This document shows, piece after piece, positions 21,779 through 29,497 of a DNA stretch of 38,088 nt (positions are counted from its first letter, which is position 1; every line of letters starts with the position of its first letter). Origin of the DNA: Candidatus Gottesmanbacteria bacterium RIFCSPHIGHO2_01_FULL_40_15 (GTDB taxonomy: Bacteria > Patescibacteriota > Microgenomatia > 2-02-FULL-39-11); contig MFJF01000018.1 of NCBI GenBank assembly GCA_001779115.1, positions 1 through 38,088 of the forward strand, given 5' to 3'. The notes below the pieces were generated by a model. It ran no database searches, had not been told where the DNA came from, and saw only the letters and a list, made by a program, of their open reading frames with translations. A program made the position numbers and the translations under genes.

Positions 21779-22885
21779 TTAGAGGATGGTGAATGTAATT
21801 TTATCGCAGGAGACGGCGATGTTTACAGCAGGGTTGAAAGTACCCAGCTGAAGGCTGTTGACTCCGGTCGGCCGAAGGACAGTGATGGTTCCTTCAAGGG
21901 TGTAACCGGGAGTAACTTGAGGAGGAAGAGGCGCCGGCCGGGATGGCGGAATTCCCAGAATTATTCTGATTAAATCTCCAATAAAGCTTAAGGGATTGAA
22001 TCTGTTTTCTGTTTGCGCGCCAAGAATCCCGCTGGATTGGCCGTTGACTACATAAGATAGAGCGGGAGTGCCGTTTATATCCAGCCATATATTATAAAAA
22101 CCGGCTTTTTGGTCATCTGAAGGAACAGTGTAGGCCCATGATGTTTGGTATCTGTCTGTAGTTTTCGGAATTTTAACGCCATTAAGAGCACCAGAACTTG
22201 TTATTTGCACCCCGTCCCTTTCCACATGATAGATAACCGAAACCGGACCTGTTTGGGCCGGATCGGTTGCCCTGACAATGGTTGTTATTTTAAAAGTTGA
22301 TCCGACTCCAATCTGACCCTGAACTGAAGTTTGCTGGCAAATAAAAGCTTTGACAGGTTCTTTGGTAACCGGCGGAAGAGAAGGAGCTATATTACCTGTG
22401 GTCGGATTTACAGGTTTTTCTTCTTTAGGTTTTTCCGGCCCCTGACATGAAGAATAGCACTGGATTTGTTTGTAATCGCAGTAACCCAAACCGGGATTAC
22501 AATATTTTTTTGTTGAATCCAAAATATCTATCTGGCCGCATTCTCCGGGATCAAGCCGGGCTTTATCACAGTCGACAATTGTCCGATAAGCACCCGGATC
22601 GGAAAAACCGCAGTATTGATTGTTACCGCAGCCTTTGGGACAATGCATAACCTGGCAAAGACCGGTATATGTTCTTCCCGTATTAACACAAGTTGCACCT
22701 TGTGGAGGCCACTTTAACCGGCAGGTTTTTTCATAATCGACAGCCCGGGGTCTAATGTCCTGGGATTGCCTGGAGAAAAAAATGACAAGAAACATTGCCA
22801 GAAGAAGGATGAAACCGATAACCAAAGACGGAAAGCTTAAGTTTTTTTGAAACTTATCAGCCGCTTTTTTTTTAATTTTTGGCAT
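21779..22885 (-). CDS. Cys-rich surface protein with N-terminal membrane anchor
   Basis: 368 aa from the ATG at 22885. A Lys-rich cytoplasmic start and one helix (SLVIGFILLLAMFLVIFF) anchor it; the outer part has a first domain with more than ten Cys (CPKGCGNNQYCG, GYCDYKQIQCYSSCQG), a Pro-rich linker (NIAPSLPPVTKEPVK), a beta-rich domain and a Pro-rich C-terminal region. The track's TTG start lies on the -35 box of a TTGACA-17-TAGCAT promoter, so ATG 22885 is the start. It belongs with the surface genes at 24-29 kb by composition. Ligand unknown. Confidence 0.7.
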   Translation of the reverse strand: MPKIKKKAADKFQKNLSFPSLVIGFILLLAMFLVIFFSRQSQDIRPRAVDYEKTCRLKWPPQGATCVNTGRTYTGLCQVMHCPKGCGNNQYCGFSDPGAYRTIVDCDKARLDPGECGQIDILDSTKKYCNPGLGYCDYKQIQCYSSCQGPEKPKEEKPVNPTTGNIAPSLPPVTKEPVKAFICQQTSVQGQIGVGSTFKITTIVRATDPAQTGPVSVIYHVERDGVQITSSGALNGVKIPKTTDRYQTSWAYTVPSDDQKAGFYNIWLDINGTPALSYVVNGQSSGILGAQTENRFNPLSFIGDLIRIILGIPPSRPAPLPPQVTPGYTLEGTITVLRPTGVNSLQLGTFNPAVNIAVSCDKITFTIL

Positions 22886-22904
22886 TGCTTTATCCCGTAA
22901 TTCA

Positions 22905-22933
22905 ATGCTAGGCGAGAGGGTAATTGTTGTCAA
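22905..22933 (-). promoter_or_regulatory. Promoter TTGACA-17-TAGCAT
   Basis: On the minus strand, TTGACA at 22933-22928 and TAGCAT at 22910-22905. It overlaps the track's N-terminal extension and so decides the start of the Cys-rich protein. Confidence 0.7.
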
Positions 22934-22967
22934 TACGGGGCAACCAATACCCGGGAGAACGGCAACT

Positions 22968-22998
22968 AAAAAACATCCGTAAATCAGGGATGTTTTTT
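22968..22998 (-). terminator. Bidirectional intrinsic terminator after rplL
   Basis: AAAAAACATCC...GGATGTTTTTT, with A and T tracts on both sides of a short stem. Ends rplJ-rplL transcription 25 bases after the rplL stop. Confidence 0.8.
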
Positions 22999-23022
22999 AG
23001 CCCCGTGATGTCCTTGATAGAA

Positions 23023-23412
23023 TTATTTTAATTCTACTGTTGCTCCGGCGGCTGTCAATTTGGTTTTGGCTTCTTCCGCTGTTTTTTTGTTGACTCCATT
23101 CATTACTTCTTTCGGAGCTGATTCTACCATAGTTTTAGCTTCCTGAAGACCCAAGGTGGGAACGAGTTCGCGGACTGCTTTAATGACGGAGATTTTATTG
23201 CTACCCGGTGCACTTAAGACTACATTGAAAGTAGTCTGTTCGGGCGCGGCTTCAGCCGGGGCTCCAGCGGGTGCAGTTTGAGGTACGGCCATAGCCGCAG
23301 GTGCCGCCGATACGCCGAATTTATCTTCCAGAGCTTTAACAAGATCCGCCAAATCCATGACTGACATTTCTTCCACCGCTTTCAGAATATCGTCTTTTGT
23401 TAATTTTGCCAA
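23023..23412 (-). CDS. rplL: Ribosomal protein bL12 (L7/L12)
   Basis: 129 aa. Forms the flexible ribosomal stalk that recruits translation GTPases; binds L10 as dimers. The N-terminal dimerisation domain, an Ala/Pro-rich hinge ([16 protein letters not shown]) and the C-terminal domain ([38 protein letters not shown]) are all present. Start is TTG with a perfect AGGAGGTGAC Shine-Dalgarno site, fitting its need for several copies per ribosome. Separated by 37 bases from rplJ and followed by a clear terminator. Confidence 0.97.
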   Translation of the reverse strand: MAKLTKDDILKAVEEMSVMDLADLVKALEDKFGVSAAPAAMAVPQTAPAGAPAEAAPEQTTFNVVLSAPGSNKISVIKAVRELVPTLGLQEAKTMVESAPKEVMNGVNKKTAEEAKTKLTAAGATVELK

Positions 23413-23417
23413 ATAAT

Positions 23418-23427
23418 GTCACCTCCT
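23418..23427 (-). promoter_or_regulatory. Strong Shine-Dalgarno site of rplL
   Basis: AGGAGGTGAC on the minus strand before the TTG start. It makes the non-ATG start credible. Confidence 0.8.
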
Positions 23428-23449
23428 AATATGATTTTTAATTTTAAAT

Positions 23450-23998
23450 CTAATCCGGTTTTTTGTTTTTAATATTATTTAAAACAATAACGATTTTTTG
23501 GAGATTCCAATTAAGACTGTTATGAAGGCCGTAAATCGGTGATTTCAATCCGGCGAAAAGAGTGGCGAGAAGTATGTCTTTTGACGGCAATATTGCCAAC
23601 TTATCAAAATCTGCCGAAGTTGTCAGTTTATTTTCCAGAACTCCGATTCTAACTTTAGGAAGAGAGAAGCTTTTGGAGAAGTTAAAGAGTTCTTTGACGG
23701 CAGCCAGAGGGTCACCGTAAGCAAAAAAAGCGGCATTTGAATCTTTCAGGGACTCGTATAATTTCTCTTTATTTTCTTTTGTTGTTTTTTCAGTTTTATC
23801 AAGGGATATTTTAAAAAGAGTATTTTTTACGACAAGAAGATCAGCTTCAACTTTTTTGAGAGATTTTCTTAAATCTTCAAGCTGCTTATGGGTAAGACCT
23901 TTGTAATCGGTAAGAAAGAATGCCCGGGCTTTATTGAGTTTTCCGGTTACTTTTTCAACGATTTCGGCTTTTTTCGGATGAGGTGTTTTTCTTTTCAT
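23450..23998 (-). CDS. rplJ: Ribosomal protein uL10
   Basis: 182 aa. Base of the ribosomal stalk; binds 23S rRNA and L7/L12 dimers. ARAFFLTDYKGLTHKQLEDLRKSLKK and VVKNTLFKISL are typical, as is SPIYGLHNSLNWNLQKIVIVLNNI at the end. A structured L10 leader ending in a terminator whose T-run touches the start codon precedes it, so expression is probably under autogenous attenuation by L10-L12. In most bacteria rplK-rplA lie directly upstream; here 6.3 kb of surface genes separates them. Confidence 0.95.
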   Translation of the reverse strand: MKRKTPHPKKAEIVEKVTGKLNKARAFFLTDYKGLTHKQLEDLRKSLKKVEADLLVVKNTLFKISLDKTEKTTKENKEKLYESLKDSNAAFFAYGDPLAAVKELFNFSKSFSLPKVRIGVLENKLTTSADFDKLAILPSKDILLATLFAGLKSPIYGLHNSLNWNLQKIVIVLNNIKNKKPD

Positions 23999-24098
23999 AA
24001 AAAAATCCCTACCTACAGGGATTCAGATAATATTAAATCTTTTTCCCTCGGTAGGCTATTTTTAACCCCGCTTAGCGGGGACCTACTGTCTTTAGGAT
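23999..24098 (-). promoter_or_regulatory. L10 leader with attenuator
   Basis: Minus-strand leader with GTAGG/CCTAC enclosing CCCCGC-TAA-GCGGGG, the hallmark layout of the ribosomal protein L10 leader. It ends in AATCCCT-GTAGGT-AGGGATT followed by T7 and, directly, the rplJ ATG. CCTACC of the leader (24055-24050) can pair with GGTAGG inside the terminator (24013-24008), giving an antiterminator. L10-L12 binding to the upper structure would release the terminator. Confidence 0.8.
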
Positions 24099-24104
24099 CC
24101 AATG

Positions 24105-24134
24105 ATTGTAGCATATGTCCGAATCAGATGGCAA
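24105..24134 (-). promoter_or_regulatory. rplJL promoter TTGCCA-18-TACAAT with TGc
   Basis: On the minus strand; the -10 is extended (TGcTACAAT). A start near 24098 yields the ~100-base L10 leader. Confidence 0.65.
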
Positions 24135-24152
24135 GAAGAAGAAAAGTTAATT

Positions 24153-25106
24153 TCAGTTTGTGCAGAGGTTGCTGGTAGCGCAGGGTTGTCCCTGAACTGC
24201 CGCACCGAAACTGTTTAACTGAAGATAACCTGGACAGATCTGCTGGTTGAAGTAATTGAGAACATCGTCCCAGCCGGCGGCATTGGGAACTACCCGGCAG
24301 GTACCCGGACTGCTGGCAATACCAAGGACAGTCGGACGGTGGCAAAGGGAATCTGAATTTCCGGCATAGGCGGCCACAAAGACTGTGGCGCTTATAGGCA
24401 CTGATTTGAAAACCTGAGCTTCTTTTATGGCGGCATCTTTGGCAACGGTTCTGGAAACATCAATACCATCAATAATTTTATTACCGCGGCCGTCCGATGT
24501 CAGGATAACGACGTTTTTAACTCCTGAGGGACCGGGATTATTTTTAAACTGGGTTGTACCGATCCTTTCTCCGCAGACAATACAGGTTCCCGACCCTTCA
24601 TACTTGACGGAAGTTAATGCCGACTGAACGGTACTTAAACCACCTGATAAATTAGTCAGTTTGATATGGAGTTTGCTCGGTACACTAGAGCCATTTGATG
24701 TTAACGACCTGCCAAAAGATGAAATTCCTACCCGGACTTTGCCGTTTTTGGCAGCGGGGGACTGGGCAATTTTATCTATCAAATCTTTAACTGCCTGTTT
24801 TGACCATTCCAGTTTGGTTTTGGTAACGCCGTTAACCGTTTCTTTGTTGTTCATACTTGATGACCTGTCCATGACAAACATCAGATCAACAGGTTGGGCG
24901 GCGCATGATGGAGGAGTGGGGGAAGGAGCGGCAACCGCCGTAAAGGCTGAATAGCAGACAGGTCCGGCGGCCTGTGACTTTTGAGGAGAAATATCAGTGT
25001 CGGAATTCATGACGTAAACTGTGTAAATAAGGGCCGACAATACCATTATCAGGGAAATAAGACTGAGCTCATTTACATGGAAGACAAATTTTTTCAGATT
25101 TTTCAT
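24153..25106 (-). CDS. Membrane-anchored von Willebrand factor A (VWA) protein
   Basis: 317 aa. One N-terminal helix (LSLISLIMVLSALIYTVYVM) anchors an extracellular VWA domain from residue ~70: VDLMFVMDRSSSM carries the DxSxS MIDAS motif, VVILTSDGRGN supplies the later metal-site Asp, and VRVGISSFG is a core strand. VWA domains bind protein partners through a divalent metal. Cys pairs near residues 175 and at the C-terminus suggest disulfides. Twelve bases downstream of the 378-aa Cys-rich surface protein, so the two are likely co-expressed. The ORF ends just before the rplJ promoter. Confidence 0.8.
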   Translation of the reverse strand: MKNLKKFVFHVNELSLISLIMVLSALIYTVYVMNSDTDISPQKSQAAGPVCYSAFTAVAAPSPTPPSCAAQPVDLMFVMDRSSSMNNKETVNGVTKTKLEWSKQAVKDLIDKIAQSPAAKNGKVRVGISSFGRSLTSNGSSVPSKLHIKLTNLSGGLSTVQSALTSVKYEGSGTCIVCGERIGTTQFKNNPGPSGVKNVVILTSDGRGNKIIDGIDVSRTVAKDAAIKEAQVFKSVPISATVFVAAYAGNSDSLCHRPTVLGIASSPGTCRVVPNAAGWDDVLNYFNQQICPGYLQLNSFGAAVQGQPCATSNLCTN

Positions 25107-25118
25107 AATTTTATATTA

Positions 25119-26255
25119 TTAATTACTTGTTGTTACCGAATATTCCAGCATTTGAGCGCTGACCTGATATGAACCGGTTGACGTAATTTTATAAGATGAA
25201 GTCCGGCCGATATAAGTTCCGGTTGAAGTTTTTCCTGCCGGAACCATCTGGGAAAAGACATATTTATTGGTTGTTTTATTGAGAAGGCGGAAATTCATAT
25301 ATCTGATTATTTTTCCTCCTGCGGCTGTTCCGTAAGCGACAAATGAAACATTATTGCCGACTTTTACCTGTCCGCCGACGGGAAGGGCATAGCCGTTAAC
25401 CAAAGTCACAACTTTAGTGCAGGTCAGAGCATTAAGGTAAGGTGTCGGTGATTTGGTCGGAGTTTTCGGCGGTGGTGTGGGCGTTTTAGTCGGTGTTGTA
25501 ATAATAACACCTTTACTGAACCACTTGACGCATTTTCCGTCGGCGGCGGAGAAGCGGCCGTCACTCAGGGTAAAGTAGCCGTTAACCTGGAAGTTGACAG
25601 GATATTTTCCTCCCCAGTTCAGATCGGGTTTGTTTATTTCACTATATGAAACGGTAAAGGTGGCCGATGTTTGACCTGAGGCAGCGGTTATAACTTTCTG
25701 GTATTGGGCAGTACCGCTAAAAAAGATCGGTTTAGTACCATTATCACGGTTATAAAAGGCCAGGGTAAAGCTTTTAATTGCAGTTCCGGATGGCGGTGTG
25801 CCGTTGACGGTAACGGTTAATGACTGGCCGGAATTTAAGACCGATTTGGAAATTGATGACGAGGTGCAAACATAAGGGCGCTGAACCGGTGTCGGGGTCG
25901 GTGATTTAGGAGGCAGAGGCGGGGAAGTAGGTTCACAACTTTTATCATGTCTTTTCCAAATACCGGTTCCGGGAGCGGCACCGGCGATATCTATCTGTTC
26001 CGCACCGCAATTTTTAGAAAAGCAGGCGCTTTGGCAGCCTTCACAGAGGGGAATGTCATTAACTACAGGATCATCTTTATTCCATGACCAATAATGGTTG
26101 ACCCAAGTTGTGGGGTAGGCATTTGAATAGCAACAGGATTGAGTACAATAATATTGGTTTGTTTGGGCAGCTATTTGTCCGGTTCCGGTTTTGTTGAGGA
26201 TAAAAAATCCGAGGATAAATACAAGACAACCCGGCAGGAGCAGAAATTTTTTCAT
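25119..26255 (-). CDS. Secreted Cys-rich protein with Thr/Pro linkers
   Basis: 378 aa. A signal peptide or anchor at residues 1-30 (LLLPGCLVFILGFFIL), a Cys-rich N-terminal domain (YCTQSCCYSN, LCEGCQSACFSKNC), then two beta-sandwich-like modules separated by Thr/Pro linkers (SPTPTPVQRPYVCT and KTPTPPPKTPTKSPTPYLN). Each module opens with a Cys-containing strand after the linker. Likely a surface-exposed adhesin or structural protein; no catalytic motif was seen. Co-transcribed with the VWA gene. Confidence 0.7.
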   Translation of the reverse strand: MKKFLLLPGCLVFILGFFILNKTGTGQIAAQTNQYYCTQSCCYSNAYPTTWVNHYWSWNKDDPVVNDIPLCEGCQSACFSKNCGAEQIDIAGAAPGTGIWKRHDKSCEPTSPPLPPKSPTPTPVQRPYVCTSSSISKSVLNSGQSLTVTVNGTPPSGTAIKSFTLAFYNRDNGTKPIFFSGTAQYQKVITAASGQTSATFTVSYSEINKPDLNWGGKYPVNFQVNGYFTLSDGRFSAADGKCVKWFSKGVIITTPTKTPTPPPKTPTKSPTPYLNALTCTKVVTLVNGYALPVGGQVKVGNNVSFVAYGTAAGGKIIRYMNFRLLNKTTNKYVFSQMVPAGKTSTGTYIGRTSSYKITSTGSYQVSAQMLEYSVTTSN

Positions 26256-26295
26256 TTAAAGCTTATATATCAAACATAAAGGAGTATTTCTCGGC

Positions 26296-26325
26296 TTGTC
26301 AATAGGGAGATAGAGTTGTTAAAAT
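26296..26325 (+). promoter_or_regulatory. Divergent promoters sharing one -35 region
   Basis: Plus strand: TTGTCA at 26296-26301, 18 bases, TGt then TAAAAT at 26320-26325, 9 bases before ATG 26335. Minus strand: TTGACA is read from 26302 to 26297, with a weaker TTATGT 17 bases on, toward the 25119-26255 gene. The two -35 boxes overlap, so the promoters should compete. Confidence 0.55.
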
Positions 26326-26334
26326 AATTATCTT

Positions 26335-26727
26335 ATGGATATTGGAATGGCACCTGATTTGAGACAAAATATTATTGTTACCCTTTATCTTCTTTTTTCA
26401 CACAACTATATTGCTTTTGCTTATTTTACCGGAATAATTCTGGGGATAATCCTGTCGATCTGGAAACCCTCCAGGTTTTCCGTTTTTATCCTGTTGGGTT
26501 TTGCCGTTCTTCTTTTTTCATATGAATATGACAAGCATATCATTGCCGGGCTAAGGGAGCAGACATTGCAGTCGATTATAACCGTCACACCCCATTTCCG
26601 GTTCCAGAGACTAATAAACCTTTTTATTTCAGAAATTTTGCCGGTAGTTTTTTATGTTTCGGGGTGGGGATTAGTATTTGCGGCCGTTATATATGCCGGA
26701 ATGAAACTGGGGAAGAGTGAAAAGTAG
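26335..26727 (+). CDS. Three-helix membrane protein
   Basis: 130 aa with three clear membrane helices (NYIAFAYFTGIILGIILSIW; FSVFILLGFAVLLFSYEY; ILPVVFYVSGWGLVFAAVIYAGM). The polar loop between the second and third is basic. No family recognised. It is the only plus-strand gene in the 21.4-33.2 kb minus-strand region and has its own promoter back-to-back with that of the secreted Cys-rich protein. Confidence 0.6.
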   Translation: MDIGMAPDLRQNIIVTLYLLFSHNYIAFAYFTGIILGIILSIWKPSRFSVFILLGFAVLLFSYEYDKHIIAGLREQTLQSIITVTPHFRFQRLINLFISEILPVVFYVSGWGLVFAAVIYAGMKLGKSEK

Positions 26728-26740
26728 ATAACTATTTTTC

Positions 26741-27475
26741 TTAGTATGAAATGTCCAGTGTCCCGATTTGTTGGTCGGAAAGTTGGAGAGATTTGAGCCA
26801 GTTGGTGAAATCATCTTTTGCCGCTGATGTTTTTTGAATTACAGTAAAGCGAAAAAGGTTAGTGTCGCTCAGAAATTCCGATTGAACGGAAAAAGACCCG
26901 CTATCATACGGAGTAAAGTTGGCCAGATATACATCGGGATGGTTTTCTCGCTGAAATAGCCTTTCAGCTTCGGCTGCTCCCTCGGGCATAGTATCGGGAA
27001 TATTTTGCAGGGATCCGGCGGTAGTGAATGAATAAGTGGCTGAGGGAAGCGAGTAATTTTTATATTTGACGATATAGGTATATTTTGTGCCTTCTTCAAG
27101 GACCGATTTGGGAGTTATTTCCAGTTGATTGTCTTTAATACCCATTTCATAAGGGAAAGCGGGATTGGAAGAAAATTCGATTACTTCTTTTTTTACAGGC
27201 TGATCGAAGGTAATTGTCAGGGAAGTTTCAAGCGGAATATTTTGAGTTTCATCAGGCGGAAAGACGGAGATAATTTTGTAAAGGGCAATGTTGGTGTCAT
27301 AATCAGGAGCTGTTGAATCAGTATAATTTGAATCATTTTGTATTATTTTGTTATTGTCTAATTCAGTCGTTTGGGTTTTATTTTTGCCGGCATTAAGCCA
27401 ATAAATAACAGGCAGAAGAAGGATGATCAATCCGAATAAGACAATTATGATGTTTTTTTTAGTTATTAAGGTCAT
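26741..27475 (-). CDS. Membrane-anchored protein with SbsA-type Ig-like domain
   Basis: 244 aa. One helix at residues 8-27 (IIIVLFGLIILLLPVIYWL), a polar Asn/Thr-rich spacer, then an SbsA Ig-like domain (Big_5 type): ISVFPPDETQNIPLETSLTITFDQPV and KYTYIVKYKNYSLPSATYSFTT. These domains occur in surface-layer and adhesive proteins. A C-terminal ~80-residue part is not recognised. Ten bases separate it from the CHAP gene upstream, so it is probably in one operon with it. Confidence 0.7.
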   Translation of the reverse strand: MTLITKKNIIIVLFGLIILLLPVIYWLNAGKNKTQTTELDNNKIIQNDSNYTDSTAPDYDTNIALYKIISVFPPDETQNIPLETSLTITFDQPVKKEVIEFSSNPAFPYEMGIKDNQLEITPKSVLEEGTKYTYIVKYKNYSLPSATYSFTTAGSLQNIPDTMPEGAAEAERLFQRENHPDVYLANFTPYDSGSFSVQSEFLSDTNLFRFTVIQKTSAAKDDFTNWLKSLQLSDQQIGTLDISY

Positions 27476-27485
27476 AGATTATTAT

Positions 27486-28244
27486 CTAATTTTTTCTTAT
27501 CCAGCCGATCAGATTCGGACTGTCTATTGTCGTAATGCTTAATCTGACTTCACCCCGGGTACCCAGGTTGGCTTCAGCTACTTTAAAGACTGACGGACTG
27601 AAAACCTCAACAACATAGGCAATATGGCCGTAGGTATCATAATTCCAAATAGCCAGATCATTTGTTCTTATTCTAGCACCCAGTTTTCCGTCGATGAAGC
27701 GGTAGCCGGTCGGGAGTCTGGTGGCGAAGTCAATGGCATTTCCGCCGTTATTAACCGGGTAGCCGTACATCCTGGCTGTTGCCGCCCTGACAAAACCGAC
27801 GCATTGCAGATAAGTATTGTGGATAGTTGAGAATTTCAGTTCGCTTTGAACCAATATTGAGAGATTATTAGGAAGGATCAGTTTATTAACACAGGACAGG
27901 GTGGATATTGAGATTATTCCTCCGGGGCAAATCTGGCGGATTTTGTTCACCAGATCCATTACTTCGGCGGCTTTTTCACCTGATGAAGGGACATCGGTGG
28001 GTTGGGGTTGGTTGGTTGGTCCTGAAGTTACAGGCGGAATCGGAGAGCTGTTGGAAGCGGGAGGCGCAATTGTAGGTGAGGGTTGTGCTGTCATTGTCGG
28101 AGTCCGGGTCGGAGGCGGAGTGAAATTCTGAAGTTTGATGGTTTTGGGAGAGGTTACGATCTGGGCGTAAACGATCTGTTTTTTAATCAGGATAAAGTTT
28201 ACCAACAGGAGGAAAACGGATACAGGAACTACACTTGCGGGCAT
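27486..28244 (-). CDS. Secreted CHAP-domain peptidoglycan hydrolase
   Basis: 252 aa. Signal peptide at 1-28 (VSVFLLLVNFILIKKQIVYAQ), a Pro/Thr-rich linker (residues ~40-90), and a C-terminal CHAP domain. QCVGFVRAATARMYGYPVN holds the nucleophilic Cys, YGHIAYVVEV the His, and KVAEANLG the third polar residue. CHAP enzymes cut amide bonds in peptidoglycan. The gene seems leaderless: TTGACA-18-CTTAAT ends 7 bases before the ATG. It lies next to the LCP gene, as would suit wall assembly and remodelling. Confidence 0.8.
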   Translation of the reverse strand: MPASVVPVSVFLLLVNFILIKKQIVYAQIVTSPKTIKLQNFTPPPTRTPTMTAQPSPTIAPPASNSSPIPPVTSGPTNQPQPTDVPSSGEKAAEVMDLVNKIRQICPGGIISISTLSCVNKLILPNNLSILVQSELKFSTIHNTYLQCVGFVRAATARMYGYPVNNGGNAIDFATRLPTGYRFIDGKLGARIRTNDLAIWNYDTYGHIAYVVEVFSPSVFKVAEANLGTRGEVRLSITTIDSPNLIGWIRKN

Positions 28245-28251
28245 TAATATA

Positions 28252-28281
28252 ATTAAGACAAAAGGTGAGGGGGGTTGTCAA
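28252..28281 (-). promoter_or_regulatory. Promoter TTGACA-18-CTTAAT for the CHAP gene
   Basis: Minus strand, with TGt before the -10. ATG at 28244 is 7 bases past the -10, implying a leaderless transcript. Confidence 0.6.
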
Positions 28282-28301
28282 TCAGGTTAAGGTTATTATC
28301 C

Positions 28302-28335
28302 CGAAGTGTAAAGCTATTCCACTCCCGAAGTGGAA
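28302..28335 (+). repeat. Palindromic repeat, copy 2, overlapping the LCP stop
   Basis: CCCGAAGTG...ATTCCACTCCCGAAGTGGAAAG, closely like 8742-8782. The hairpin encodes the last residues of the LCP protein (LSTSGVE) and its stop. Confidence 0.6.
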
Positions 28336-29471
28336 AGAATTTCCAGCTGGTCGGTAATGAATTTTTTGACTGCCGTATAGTTATGGAGGCCTTCTTTGGG
28401 CTTGATTATCTGGGCGGATCCGGCATTTCCTGATGTCAGTACATTGGCGGTTGAGAGGTTGATATTTTTAACTTTGAACTGACTGGCTTTGGTAATTGCC
28501 GGTAAAAGGAATTTAACGATATCAGTATTTATGTCTGTTGATGTATGAACGGCAAATTCCCTGAAAGATCCGGGCAGATTTTTCAGCCCGTCCAGGCTGA
28601 TTATTTTGTTTTTAACGGCCGACAGAACTTCCTGCTGTCTTATATTTCTGGACATATCTCCGGCAGATGATCCGTGTCTGGAGCGGACATATTTTAAGGC
28701 ATCGCCTCCCTGCATTATTACTTTGCCTTTTTCAAAACGGAGGTGTTCATAACGGCAGGGAAACTGTCTTTCCAGTTCAAATCCCGTGTATTTGGCATGC
28801 AGTTTTGTAATTTCACCGGGTGTCATACCGCAGGTTTCCAGCTCTTTTCCCTGGACCGGATACCAGGGATCATCAAGAGTTTCACCGATTTCCACTTCAA
28901 TTCCTTTCAGATTCAGGCCGATTGCCCTCTGAAAACCGACAAAATCAATTCCGATAAAATAATCCGTTCCCAGACCGGTAATTTGTTCAATTAGGCTTTT
29001 TAGGCTTTCTGCTCCGTTGGCTACCGGATTTTGTCCGCTTTTCTTACCCGAGGCGGCGGCAACAGCATTTAATTTCATTTCCCGGCCGTCTGCAGTTTTT
29101 ACCCACAGATCGCGGGGAAATGAAACAAAGGCGATTGTTGCCCTGTCAAAATCCACATAAATCAGCTGGACAGCGTCAGTCAAAAAGCCCCCGTCATGAC
29201 CGGCGCCTCCGTATCCCAAAAGCAGAATTCCCAGGGTTTTCAGATTGGCAGTATCGGTCAGACCGGGCAGTAAATCATCGGTTTGGGAGAGGACTTCCGA
29301 CCGGCCGGGATTATTTGAAGAAAAATTTCGGCTAATAATCACCAATGCCAGCGTTGAGATGAAACCTAATATGAGACCCAGCAGGATAAATTTGTTTTTG
29401 TTAAACGGAGTAGAGAATTTTTGAACTTTACCGGGCTCGGTTTCGGAATTTAGATTTAAATGTTTATACAT
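28314..29471 (-). CDS. LytR-CpsA-Psr (LCP) family transferase
   Basis: 385 aa. One N-terminal membrane helix (FILLGLILGFISTLALVII), then an extracellular LCP domain: LGILLLGYGG, DAVQLIYVDFDRATIAFVSFPRDLWV, and YVRSRHGSSAGDMSRNIRQQEVL, whose Arg residues bind the pyrophosphate of polyprenyl substrates. LCP proteins attach glycopolymers to peptidoglycan or proteins from lipid-linked precursors. Together with the CHAP hydrolase and sortase it shows a monoderm-like wall. The C-terminus is formed by a palindromic repeat, and the last ~50 residues may be LytR_C-like. Confidence 0.9.
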   Translation of the reverse strand: MYKHLNLNSETEPGKVQKFSTPFNKNKFILLGLILGFISTLALVIISRNFSSNNPGRSEVLSQTDDLLPGLTDTANLKTLGILLLGYGGAGHDGGFLTDAVQLIYVDFDRATIAFVSFPRDLWVKTADGREMKLNAVAAASGKKSGQNPVANGAESLKSLIEQITGLGTDYFIGIDFVGFQRAIGLNLKGIEVEIGETLDDPWYPVQGKELETCGMTPGEITKLHAKYTGFELERQFPCRYEHLRFEKGKVIMQGGDALKYVRSRHGSSAGDMSRNIRQQEVLSAVKNKIISLDGLKNLPGSFREFAVHTSTDINTDIVKFLLPAITKASQFKVKNINLSTANVLTSGNAGSAQIIKPKEGLHNYTAVKKFITDQLEILSTSGVE

Positions 29472-29497
29472 GGGCAGGGCAGTAGAGTTTATAAAAT

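Noticed and set aside
22886-22933. N-terminal extension of the Cys-rich surface protein from TTG 22933
   Set aside because: It is covered by the TTGACA-17-TAGCAT promoter; ATG 22885 is the start.
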